Source: Candidatus Nanopelagicales bacterium (lineage in GTDB: Bacteria > Actinomycetota > Actinomycetes > S36-B12 > CAIYMF01). Taken from it: DNA of 37,743 nt. Positions 6,906-14,722 of the stretch are shown in pieces. The notes under the pieces were generated by a model. That model did not search any database, had not been told where the DNA came from, and was given only the letters and a program-made list of their open reading frames with translations. The position numbers and the translations under genes are program-made. Positions within the stretch are counted from its first letter, which is position 1. The number at the start of each line of letters is the position of its first letter. The stretch is taken from NCBI GenBank assembly GCA_025351185.1, contig JANXWJ010000058.1, forward strand, positions 1 through 37,743, written 5' to 3'.

Positions 6906-9332
6906 ATGACGAGCGACGTGCATGCAGCCGGGCAGACCCCGGGCGACGAGCACGACCCCGACATGCACCAGGTCGAGCCCAAGCGCACCTCGGTAGGTCT
7001 CCCGGCCATCGCGGTGCTCACGGAGCGCACGGTGCGGTCGATGGGCGTCTTACGCACCGGTCGCGCCCTCGCGAGCCTCAACCAGGCCGACGGGTTCGAC
7101 TGCATGGGGTGTGCGTGGCCGGACCCCGATCCCGAGGTTCGCAGCGTGGCGGAGTTCTGTGAGAACGGTGCGAAGGCGGTGGCCAACGAGGCGACGACCG
7201 CACGAATCGACCGCACCTTCTTCGCGCAGCACAGCCTCGCCGACCTTGAGACCCGTGACGAGTATTGGCTCGGTCAGCAAGGTCGCCTCACGGAGCCGAT
7301 GGTGCGCGTCGACGGCGACACGCACTACCGACCCATCACGTGGGAGGGCGCCTTCCTCCTTGTCGCCGAGCACCTGAACGGGCTGGGGTCACCGGACGAG
7401 GCGGTTTTCTACACGAGCGGCCGCGCGTCCAACGAGGCCGCGTTCACCTATCAGCTGTTTGTGCGTTCCTTCGGCACCAACAACCTGCCCGACTGCTCGA
7501 ACATGTGCCACGAGTCGACCTCGGTGGCGCTGGCCGAGACGATCGGAATCGGGAAGGGGAGCGTCTCGCTGCAGGACGTGCACGACGCGGAGCTCATCGT
7601 CATCTGCGGACAGAACCCGGGCACCAACCACCCTCGGATGCTCACGGCTCTCGAGATGGCGAAGAAGAACGGCGCCACCATCCTCGCGGTCAACCCGTTG
7701 CCCGAGGCCGGGCTCCTGCGCTTCAACAACCCCAAGACGCCGCGAGGCGTCTCCGGGATCGGCACCGAGCTCGCCGACCTGCACCTGCCCATCCGGGTCA
7801 ATGGCGACCTGGCGTTGTTCCAGGCCATCGGCTCCCTCCTGCTCGAGGCCGAGGAGGCCGCTGCGGCGGCTGGTCGGCCCGGCTCGGTGATCGACCTCGA
7901 CTTCATCGAGCGATACACGTTCGGGTTCGAGGACTGGGCGGCGCACGTCCGCGACCTCGACTGGGACGACGTCCTCGCCTCGACCGGCCTCACCCGGGTG
8001 CAGATCGAGCAGGCGGTCGAGATGTTGGTGCGCTCGTCGAAGACGGTCGTGTGCTGGGCGATGGGAATCACGCAGCACCGCAACGCCGTCGCGACGATCA
8101 AGGAGATCGTCAACGTCACCCTGGCGCAGGGCAACATCGGGAAGCCCGGCGCCGGCCTGTGTCCCGTGCGCGGCCACTCCAACGTGCAGGGTGACCGCAC
8201 GATGGGGATCTGGGAGAAGCTGCCCGAACACTTCGGCGACGCGCTTCGCGACGAGTTCGAGTTCGAGCCGCCGCGCCGCCGTGGCCTCGATGTCGTCGAC
8301 TCGATCCGCGGTCTGCGCGACGGTCAGGTGAAGGTGTTCGTCGGGCTCGGTGGCAACTTCGCCTCGGCAACCCCCGACACGGAGGTGACGCAGAAGGCCC
8401 TGCGCAAGGCAGAGCTCACCGTGCAGATCTGGACGAAGCTCAACCGTTCTCACGTGGTGTGCGGGCGCACCGCCCTCATCCTTCCGACACTCGGGCGCAC
8501 CGAGCGCGACGTGCGTGCCGGGGTCGAGCAGGCGGTCTCGGTCGAGGACTCGATGTCGGCGGTGCACCTGTCCCGAGGGCGGCTCGCGCCGGCCAGCGAG
8601 CACCTGCGGTCGGAGGTGGCGATCGTGTGTGGCCTGGCATCGGCCGTGCTCGGCACCGGTCCTGAGGGATCGAGCATCGACTGGAGCGCGATGTCGAACG
8701 ACTACACGTGGATCCGTGAGCACATCGCCCACGTGGTGCCAGGGTGCGCGGCCTACGGGGAGAAAGTCGCGCGCCCGGGAGGGTTCGTCCTGCCGCACCC
8801 GCCGCGCGACTCGCGCACCTTCGACACTCCGAGCAAGCGCGCCGTCTTCTCGGTGAGCCCGATGGGCGTCCTGGACGTGCCCGAAGGTCGCCTTCTCCTG
8901 CAGTCGCTGCGGAGCCACGACCAGTTCAACACGACGATCTACGGCCACGACGACCGATATCGCGGACTGTCGGGGAGCCGCGACGTCGTGATGGTGCACC
9001 GCGATGACATCGCCGCTCTTGGCCTGCACGTCGGCCAGCTGGTCGACCTCGTGCACTCGAGCGACGACGGTTCGGTGCGGGTCGTCACGGGATTCCGACT
9101 GGTCGCCTACCCGACGCCGCGTGGCTGCGCCGCGGCGTACTACCCGGACGTCAACAACCTTGTCGCGCTCGACTCGACCGCGCGCGGCAGCAACTGCCCG
9201 ACGTCGAAGTCGGTGGTGATCCAGGTGCTGCCGAGTGACCCGTCGCGGCATTCGTCCATCGTCGCCCCCAGCACCGGAGTCGGGTCCGACGACCACCACA
9301 AGAGCTCGGTGCAGCCCCACCATCTCAGCTGA
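6906..9332 (+). CDS. FdhF/YdeP family molybdopterin oxidoreductase
   Basis: An 808-residue protein of the bis-MGD family annotated as formate dehydrogenase-like FdhF/YdeP. C66, C69 (DGFDCMGCAWPDPD) and C85 are N-terminal cysteines, fewer than the four usual for a [4Fe-4S] site in catalytic formate dehydrogenases. C201-H202 in NMCHESTSVAL lines up by eye with the Sec-His or Cys-His molybdenum site of formate dehydrogenases. GQNPGTNHPRML (about 234-245) and KNGATILAVNP (about 255-265) are molybdopterin-binding segments. The molydopterin-dinucleotide domain fills about 680-790 (RGLSGSRDVVMVHRDDIAALGL). No fdhD or electron-transfer subunit is adjacent, so formate oxidation is unproven; E. coli YdeP is linked to acid resistance. 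The molybdate importer about 27 kb downstream would serve it as well as the hydroxylase there. Confidence 0.88.
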   Translation: MTSDVHAAGQTPGDEHDPDMHQVEPKRTSVGLPAIAVLTERTVRSMGVLRTGRALASLNQADGFDCMGCAWPDPDPEVRSVAEFCENGAKAVANEATTARIDRTFFAQHSLADLETRDEYWLGQQGRLTEPMVRVDGDTHYRPITWEGAFLLVAEHLNGLGSPDEAVFYTSGRASNEAAFTYQLFVRSFGTNNLPDCSNMCHESTSVALAETIGIGKGSVSLQDVHDAELIVICGQNPGTNHPRMLTALEMAKKNGATILAVNPLPEAGLLRFNNPKTPRGVSGIGTELADLHLPIRVNGDLALFQAIGSLLLEAEEAAAAAGRPGSVIDLDFIERYTFGFEDWAAHVRDLDWDDVLASTGLTRVQIEQAVEMLVRSSKTVVCWAMGITQHRNAVATIKEIVNVTLAQGNIGKPGAGLCPVRGHSNVQGDRTMGIWEKLPEHFGDALRDEFEFEPPRRRGLDVVDSIRGLRDGQVKVFVGLGGNFASATPDTEVTQKALRKAELTVQIWTKLNRSHVVCGRTALILPTLGRTERDVRAGVEQAVSVEDSMSAVHLSRGRLAPASEHLRSEVAIVCGLASAVLGTGPEGSSIDWSAMSNDYTWIREHIAHVVPGCAAYGEKVARPGGFVLPHPPRDSRTFDTPSKRAVFSVSPMGVLDVPEGRLLLQSLRSHDQFNTTIYGHDDRYRGLSGSRDVVMVHRDDIAALGLHVGQLVDLVHSSDDGSVRVVTGFRLVAYPTPRGCAAAYYPDVNNLVALDSTARGSNCPTSKSVVIQVLPSDPSRHSSIVAPSTGVGSDDHHKSSVQPHHLS

Positions 9333-9389
9333 GCGCGCCTCGGGGCGCGTTCACCTGACGGCAGAGCTCAGGGGTGGGAGCCTCGAGGG

Positions 9390-10217
9390 GTGACCGACAC
9401 CAACGAGCACGTCGCCCGGATGGCCAAGCTCTTCGACGCGCTGTCGGCGACGTACGACGACGTAGGGGTCGACTTCTTCGGACCTATCGCCGACGGCCTG
9501 CTCGCGGCGATGCCCCCGGTGGTCGGCGAGAGCTGGCTCGACATCGGCTGCGGTCGCGGTGCGGTGCTGCTGCCGGCCGCCGAGGGTGTCGGTCCGACCG
9601 GACTTGCCACGGGCATCGACATCTCGCCGGCCATGGTCGACCTCGCCGGGATCGGTGCGCAGGCGCGCGGTCTGACCAACGTGCACGCGTCGGTGGGCGA
9701 TGCCGGATCACCGGAGATCGAGGGCAGCTTCGACACGGTGTCGTCGTGCCTCGTGCTGTTCTTCCTCACCGACCCGGTGGCGGCCCTGGAGTCATGGCTG
9801 CCGCTGCTGCGACCCGACGGCCGACTCGGTGTCACGACCTTCGGTCCGATCGACGAGCGGTGGAAGCACCTCGACGAGGTGTTCGTGCCGTTCCTGCCGC
9901 CGGCGATGCGCGATGCGCGCACGAGCGGCGGACCGTTCACGAGCGACGAGGGAATGGAAGGTCTCGTCTCGAAGGCGGGCTACTCCGACGTGCGCACCGT
10001 GACCGGCGAGGTCGCCGTGCGCTTCGCCGATGCCGAGCAGTGGCACTCGTTCACCTGGTCGACCGGGCAGCGGCAGATGTGGCTGTCGATCCCCGAGGAC
10101 CAGCGCGCCGACGTGCGCGCGGAGGCCGAACGACGGCTGGCGTCGTACGCCGATGCCGACGGGTCCGTCACCTTCAGCCAAGGAGTACGCCACACCCTCG
10201 CCACCCGACCGGCCTGA
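9390..10217 (+). CDS. Class I SAM-dependent methyltransferase
   Basis: A 275-residue Rossmann-fold methyltransferase of the UbiE/Methyltransf_11 type. Motif I is WLDIGCGRGAVLLPAAE (about 49-65), the acidic residue ending beta-2 is in ATGIDISPAMV (about 73-83), and motif IV lies around FDTVSSCLVLFFLTDP. The C-terminal half (about 150-275) has no known substrate signature. The GTG start at 9390 lies 57 bp after the oxidoreductase stop on the same strand, so co-transcription is possible. The acceptor molecule (small molecule, quinone or other) cannot be told. It is convergent with the VOC gene, 27 bp away. Confidence 0.85.
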   Translation: MTDTNEHVARMAKLFDALSATYDDVGVDFFGPIADGLLAAMPPVVGESWLDIGCGRGAVLLPAAEGVGPTGLATGIDISPAMVDLAGIGAQARGLTNVHASVGDAGSPEIEGSFDTVSSCLVLFFLTDPVAALESWLPLLRPDGRLGVTTFGPIDERWKHLDEVFVPFLPPAMRDARTSGGPFTSDEGMEGLVSKAGYSDVRTVTGEVAVRFADAEQWHSFTWSTGQRQMWLSIPEDQRADVRAEAERRLASYADADGSVTFSQGVRHTLATRPA

Positions 10218-10244
10218 CGCCGCGGGCGGTGCGGTGGACCGCGA

Positions 10245-11042
10245 CTACTCGCCGCGGTCGATCGGGGTCTGGTCGGAGTTGGGTGCGGTGACCCAGAACG
10301 AGGCGCCGTGCGGATCGGTGACGGCTGCCATCCGACCGAACGGCGTGTCGAAGCCGGGGCTGACCGTGTGACCGCCGTTGGCCTCGACGTAGGCCACCGC
10401 CGCGTCGACGTCAGTGACGCCGAGGTAGACGATCCAGTGCGACGGGAAGCCCTTCATCCCCATCATCCCACCGAGACCACCCATCGGCGCCTCGTCACCG
10501 GGGAGGTGGACGGTGGCGTAGTCCGGGCCAGCCATCGGCAGCGGCTGGTAGTGCCAGCCGAGAACCGCTGTGTAGAAGGCTTTAGCGGCGTCGGGGTCCG
10601 ACGAGCGCAGGTCTTCCCACGCGAGCCCGCCGGGCTCGCTGTAGACGCCCGTGCCGATGTGGTCGCCGGCCTGCCAAAGACCGAAGGAAGCGCCGGAGGT
10701 GTCAGCGGCGACGACCATCGACCCGGCGCTCCCGATGTCCATGACCTCGCCGTAGAGCGAACCGCCGGCCGCTGTGATGCGCTCGGCCGCTGCGCGCACG
10801 TCGTCGGTGGAGAAGTACAGCGTCCAGGCGGGTGCCCAGCCCTCGCGTGCCGGCGCCATGCCCGCGACCGGCACGCCGCCGACCTCGCACATGCAGTAGC
10901 CGCCGTAGTCGGGGTCACCCTCGCCGAACGTCCAGCCGAGAAGTTCGCCGTAGAACGCCTGCGCACCCGGGATGTCGGACGTCGTCACGTCCAACCAGTT
11001 GGGCATCCCGACCGGCCAGGGTGACCTACGACGTGGACTCAT
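10245..11042 (-). CDS. VOC family protein with two glyoxalase-like domains
   Basis: A 265-residue protein made of two vicinal-oxygen-chelate modules (about 15-125 and 140-260), each beginning with a motif of the WLDVTTSDIPGAQAFYGELLGW / WEDLRSSDPDAAKAFYTAVLGW kind and ending near DTSGASFGLWQ / DPHGASFWVTAP. It resembles the mycobacterial 27-kDa antigen Cfp30B group. VOC members include glyoxalases, extradiol dioxygenases and resistance proteins; no specific metal-ligand set assigns a reaction here. The ATG at 11042 is preferred over the upstream start at 11069 because GAGAGG sits 9 nt before it. It diverges from the decarboxylase-like gene across a promoter region with a regulon palindrome. 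Confidence 0.85.
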   Translation of the reverse strand: MSPRRRSPWPVGMPNWLDVTTSDIPGAQAFYGELLGWTFGEGDPDYGGYCMCEVGGVPVAGMAPAREGWAPAWTLYFSTDDVRAAAERITAAGGSLYGEVMDIGSAGSMVVAADTSGASFGLWQAGDHIGTGVYSEPGGLAWEDLRSSDPDAAKAFYTAVLGWHYQPLPMAGPDYATVHLPGDEAPMGGLGGMMGMKGFPSHWIVYLGVTDVDAAVAYVEANGGHTVSPGFDTPFGRMAAVTDPHGASFWVTAPNSDQTPIDRGE

Positions 11043-11167
11043 GCCCGACACCCTCTCGCCACCCAGCACGACCTGTCCACCCCCGATTCCTGCGGATCAC
11101 GCGACGCTCGGGCCGGACAATCACAGATTTGCCGCAACGGGCTCTGGACCTCGCGCGACCACATCCC

Positions 11168-11190
11168 TAAGATTCGTACGGACACAAACG
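11168..11190 (+). promoter_or_regulatory. Promoter with a degenerate regulon operator, decarboxylase-like gene
   Basis: A likely -10 hexamer TAAGAT (11168-11173) has a weak -35 (CTGGAC, 11144-11149) 18 bp upstream. CGTACGGACACAAACG (11175-11190) matches 11 of the 14 fixed positions of the palindrome CGTTCGGNNCCGAACG found elsewhere in this cluster. It would cover the transcription start. This is the weakest copy of the motif, so its membership is tentative. Confidence 0.4.
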
Positions 11191-11203
11191 AATGGAGAAC
11201 ACC

Positions 11204-12004
11204 GTGCCGGAGCTGCAGGGATTCGCACCGCCGTATACCGAGAGCGGGCGCAGTGCCGTCATCCCGAACCCGCCGTGGCACTACAGCGGTGACCTCCTGA
11301 CCGTGGAATACCGAACCGATCCCGAGCGGGTGCGCGCGCTGCTGCCCGACGACGTCGACCTCGCGCCGGAGGACCCGGGTGCGGTCGCGTTCATCTGGGC
11401 CGACTGGCAGTCCTGCAGCGGGTCCTTCGAGGAGCTTCTCGATCCCGCGCGCTCGCAGTACAAGGAGGCGTTCGCGGTCGTCCGCTGCTCCTACGAGGGC
11501 ACGACCTATTCCCGCTGCGTGCTCATCTGGGTGACCAGCGACTTCGCCATCGCGCGTGGGGTGCACCAGGGCTATCCGAAGAAGCTCGGCTCGATCCAGC
11601 AGACCCGCCCGATGCCCTATGGCAAGGCAGCACCCCGCGTCGACGTCGGTGGCACCTTCGGCGCCACGCTCGCCGCCTATGACCACCGCCTCGCGCAGGC
11701 GCGTATCACCATCACCGGCCCCAGCGAGACCAACGGCTTCGTCAACGCGCTGCCGATGCTGCACCACCGTCAGGTGCGCAAGCTCGAGCGCGACGCGAAC
11801 GGCTGGGCGCTCGACGAGGTCATCACGATGAGCGGCATCGACTTCGAGGGCGGGCCGTGCTGGAAGGCCGACGCCACGCTCGAGCTGTTCGACTCCCCGT
11901 GGGACGAGCTCGCCTCGGCCTTGCCGGTGCGCGAGATCATCGGGGGCTACTACCGCCAGGTCGGCACCTCCTGGAACGGCGGCAACACCCTCACCCACCG
12001 CTGA
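11204..12004 (+). CDS. Acetoacetate decarboxylase family protein
   Basis: A 266-residue protein of the ADC superfamily. The Schiff-base lysine pair appears in GYPKKLG; counted from GTG 11204 the two lysines are residues 126 and 127. The second of the pair lowers the pKa of the first in classical decarboxylases. The GTG at 11204 is preferred because GGAG lies 6 nt upstream. The in-frame ATG at 11192 has no ribosome-binding site and sits directly on a possible operator. Family members include true acetoacetate decarboxylases and aldolase-dehydratases acting on 2-oxo acids, so here it may process a ring-cleavage or P450 product. It is convergent with a decayed membrane-protein gene 10 bp downstream. 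Confidence 0.85.
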   Translation: MPELQGFAPPYTESGRSAVIPNPPWHYSGDLLTVEYRTDPERVRALLPDDVDLAPEDPGAVAFIWADWQSCSGSFEELLDPARSQYKEAFAVVRCSYEGTTYSRCVLIWVTSDFAIARGVHQGYPKKLGSIQQTRPMPYGKAAPRVDVGGTFGATLAAYDHRLAQARITITGPSETNGFVNALPMLHHRQVRKLERDANGWALDEVITMSGIDFEGGPCWKADATLELFDSPWDELASALPVREIIGGYYRQVGTSWNGGNTLTHR

Positions 12005-12013
12005 CGCACTGCC

Positions 12014-12703
12014 TCACGAGCCGCTGCTGTTGATGGCCTTGGCCACCACCAGGGTTGCCAGCGCCAGCGACACGGTCGACTCCAGGATCATCAGGAGCTT
12101 GGCCCAGCGCCTGATCGCCGAGACGTCAGTGGGGCTGAACGCCGTCGCGGTGTTGGAACGACAGGGCGAGGTAGTCCGCGAACTGCGGATACCGGTCCGC
12201 GCCGACCGTCTCGGTGAGGTGGATCTCGGGAAGGACGAACGCCGGTCGGTCTCACGCCCCATGACGCGCGCGTGCCGCCGCCGTCGGTGTCCCAGTACCA
12301 CGGCGCGAACGCGATCACGTTGGTCACCCAGATCCCCGCACCGATGCCGAGCAGGGTGTTGGGATCTCCTAACGCTATGTCGCCGTTGAGGATCCCGTCG
12401 GTCAGCCGGATCGCGAAGAACAGGTTAGCCAGCGCGATGAGAGCGAGGAGCAACCCGGTGACCACGCGCAGCCAGCGACGCTCGCGGTCGACGACGCCGG
12501 GTCGGCCGCGATCAGCAGGACGAGGAAGACCGACATCGTGCCGGGATAGAGCCACAGCGGTGGCAGTCAGAACGTGTCGGGCAGCAGCTGGTGGATGCCC
12601 AGGGCGACGAGTGCCGTGACGACCGTCTGCCATCGGTGCGCACCCACCTGCAGCGGTAGGTCGTCGCCTGCACCGCGGCTCGAGCATCCTGGTCGTCGGT
12701 CAC
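12014..12703 (-). pseudogene. Frameshifted multi-pass membrane protein gene
   Basis: Pieces of one protein are spread over three minus-strand frames. From the N-terminus they read QVGAHRWQTVVTALVALGI ... LLPDTF-stop-LPPLWLYPGTMSVFLVLLIA, then VVDRERRWLRVVTGLLLALIALANLFFAIRL ... APWYWDTDGGG, then LPEIHLTETVGADRYPQFADYLALSF, then NTATAFSPTDVSAIRRWAKLLMILESTVSLALATLVVAKAIN. The breaks are one in-frame TGA (probably a former TGG) and at least three single-base frameshifts. The C-terminal TAFSPTD motif with two flanking helices is common in an uncharacterised actinobacterial membrane-protein family. The gene is dead unless the lesions are sequencing errors. Confidence 0.75.
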
Positions 12704-12770
12704 GCCGCAGTATGGCGCGTGGGTCGCAGGTCAGGCGGCGACGTGTGGTCCTTCCGGCGCCTGCCCCGGG

Positions 12771-13334
12771 TCAGCCAGCAGGCGCGTGCAGGGGGATGAC
12801 GACCTCGTTGCGCCGCTTGAACCAGGGTGTCCAGGGCGGGTCGAACCGCGCGAAGCGCGTGGGCCCCGCAGCCGACAGTCCGTCTGCGTCCAGCGCCGCG
12901 ATGAGCTCGGCGACGCGCTTCGAGTACGACGAGGACGTCCACCGTCCGGAGAAGCGGGTGACCGCTGCGTACTCCTCGTCGACCATGCGGACGTGCACCC
13001 GGTCATCGGTCGGCACCGGCGCGCGGCTCGGATCGGTGTCCGCGGGGAGCACGAAGGACACGATGAACTTCCCTTGGCCGGTACCCTCCGTCGTCGTCTC
13101 CACGCCGAGCGCCGTCGGCGCGTCGCTGCGCTGGATGACAGGAGCCGTCATCGCCATGCTGTCACCGCCCACGTTGCGCCCGCCGATGTAGCCCACCAGC
13201 GGGCGGAACGCCGCGCTGCCCGCCGACTCGAACGTGCCGTCGACCTCGATCTCGGCGACCGCGTGCGGGTGATAGCGCCGCACCTCATAGGTCGGCTCCG
13301 TGCGCACGACGTCGTAGCGCTGCTCCTCGGTCAT
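12771..13334 (-). CDS. SOUL-family haem-binding protein
   Basis: A 187-residue protein of the SOUL/HEBP family. The N-terminus YDVVRTEPTYEVRRYHPHAVAEIEV is the typical opening, and the next conserved block is GYIGGRNVGGDSMAMTAPVIQ (about 48-68). PPWTPWFKRRNEVVIPL closes the fold. Eukaryotic members bind haem or porphyrins; bacterial roles are largely undefined. It lies 70 bp downstream of P450-1 on the same strand with no obvious terminator between, so it may be the last gene of the GS-P450 operon. A haem-handling protein next to a haem enzyme is suggestive but not proof of a link. Confidence 0.85.
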   Translation of the reverse strand: MTEEQRYDVVRTEPTYEVRRYHPHAVAEIEVDGTFESAGSAAFRPLVGYIGGRNVGGDSMAMTAPVIQRSDAPTALGVETTTEGTGQGKFIVSFVLPADTDPSRAPVPTDDRVHVRMVDEEYAAVTRFSGRWTSSSYSKRVAELIAALDADGLSAAGPTRFARFDPPWTPWFKRRNEVVIPLHAPAG

Positions 13335-13404
13335 GACTCGACCGTACGCCCATCGATCCGGGTCGGCTCTGCTCGAGACGAACGTGCCGGCGGTCGCCTC
13401 AGGG

Positions 13405-14664
13405 TCAGCGGTTCGTGACGGTCACCGGCATGCGCTTGATGCCGTTGACGAAATTGCTGCGCAGGCGTTCCACCGGGCCGCTGAAGGTCGCAGTGTCGAG
13501 GCGTGCGACGAGCTCCTCGACCGTCACGCGGTATTCGAGCTTGGCGAGGAACGAGCCCATGCAGAAGTGCGGGCCACCCTTGCCGAAGGTGAGCAGGTCC
13601 ACGGTCGGCCGGTCGAGGTCGATGGTGTCGGGGTACTCGATGGCGCGCTCGTCACGGTTGCCGGAGGGATACCACATGGCGATCTTGTCGCCGGACTTCA
13701 CCGCGGTCTCACCGATCACGGCGTCGCGCGTCGCGGTGCGGCGCATGTGGTAGACCGGCGGCCCCCAGCGCAGCAGCTCGTCGAGCGCGGGACCTGACAA
13801 GAGCTCGGGCTCGGACTGCAGGCGGGCGAGCACCTCGGGGTGCTCGACGAGGGTGTTCATCGCGAGGGTGATCGCCTGGCGCGTGGTCTCCTGGCCGGCG
13901 AGAGCGAGCAGCAGGAAGTAGTTGTCGAGGTCCTGCTGGCTCAGCTTCTCGCCGTCGACCTCGGCCTCGACGAGACGGCTGATGAGGTCGCCCGTCGGTG
14001 CGGCACGGCGCTCGGCCTGCAGTGCTCGGCCGTAGTCGAAGACCTCGAGCGCCGCAGGCGAGCGGAAGGGGACGAGGCGATACTCCTCGTACTCCGGCGT
14101 GCCGGGCAGGTGGTCGGCGAACTCCGGGTCGGTGCCACCCACGAGACGGTCGCCCCACGAGGTGAGCTTGGCGTGATCGGTGTCGGGAACGGAGAGCATG
14201 CGCGCGAGCACGCGCACCGGGATCTCGCTCGACACCCGCTCGACGAAGTCGAACGAGCCCTGCGCGAGAGCGTTGTCGAGGGTGGTCGCCACGATGCCGC
14301 GCAGGAACGACTCGTAGCCGTTGACGACGCGCGGCAGGAACATCCCCGACACGATCTTGCGCATCGCCGCGTGGTTCGGCGGGTCGGTGTCGATGAGCGA
14401 GGTCCGGTGCTCGAGCTGGTCGTCCTCGAGATCCTCGAGCGACACCCCGCGGCTGGAGGTGAACGTCTCCCAGTCGCGGCTCACGGCGACGATGTCGGCA
14501 TGCCGTGTGATCGACCAGAAACCGCTGCCGTCGTCGGGCTCCGGAGTCCACGCGACCGGCTCGTCGTCGCGGAGCGCGCGGAAGAGCTTCCACGGTGACC
14601 CCTCGACAAAGCTGTCCGGGTCGGCGAGCGGTGCGGCGAGCCCACCGGTGACGGTGTCGGTCAT
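13405..14664 (-). CDS. Cytochrome P450 (P450-1)
   Basis: A 419-residue soluble bacterial P450. The I-helix motif is AGQETT (256-261), with Gln-Glu in place of the more usual Gly-x-Asp/Glu. The ExxR motif is ELLR (296-299), and the haem loop FGKGGPHFCMG places the cysteine ligand at C368. The C-terminal RSNFVNGIKRMPV resembles the CYP124/125/142 clan of mycobacteria, which hydroxylate lipid and sterol chains. The name CYP family cannot be set without alignment. The ATG is preceded by GAGGAG. It follows the GS-like gene by 58 bp on the same strand and is presumably co-transcribed from the operator-bearing promoter at 16.1 kb. Electrons would come from the ferredoxin and reductase encoded at 23.5-24.9 kb. 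Confidence 0.93.
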   Translation of the reverse strand: MTDTVTGGLAAPLADPDSFVEGSPWKLFRALRDDEPVAWTPEPDDGSGFWSITRHADIVAVSRDWETFTSSRGVSLEDLEDDQLEHRTSLIDTDPPNHAAMRKIVSGMFLPRVVNGYESFLRGIVATTLDNALAQGSFDFVERVSSEIPVRVLARMLSVPDTDHAKLTSWGDRLVGGTDPEFADHLPGTPEYEEYRLVPFRSPAALEVFDYGRALQAERRAAPTGDLISRLVEAEVDGEKLSQQDLDNYFLLLALAGQETTRQAITLAMNTLVEHPEVLARLQSEPELLSGPALDELLRWGPPVYHMRRTATRDAVIGETAVKSGDKIAMWYPSGNRDERAIEYPDTIDLDRPTVDLLTFGKGGPHFCMGSFLAKLEYRVTVEELVARLDTATFSGPVERLRSNFVNGIKRMPVTVTNR

Positions 14665-14722
14665 GTGGTGCTCCTCTACGAGGTCGATGCAACAGGTGTC
14701 GCGGGGCAGTGGTGAGTGCGAC

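Noticed and set aside
7389-9323. A 644-codon open frame opposite the FdhF-like gene
   Set aside because: Its composition is rich in Arg, His, Val and Asp with no domain. It is the usual antisense frame of a GC-rich gene with third-position bias.
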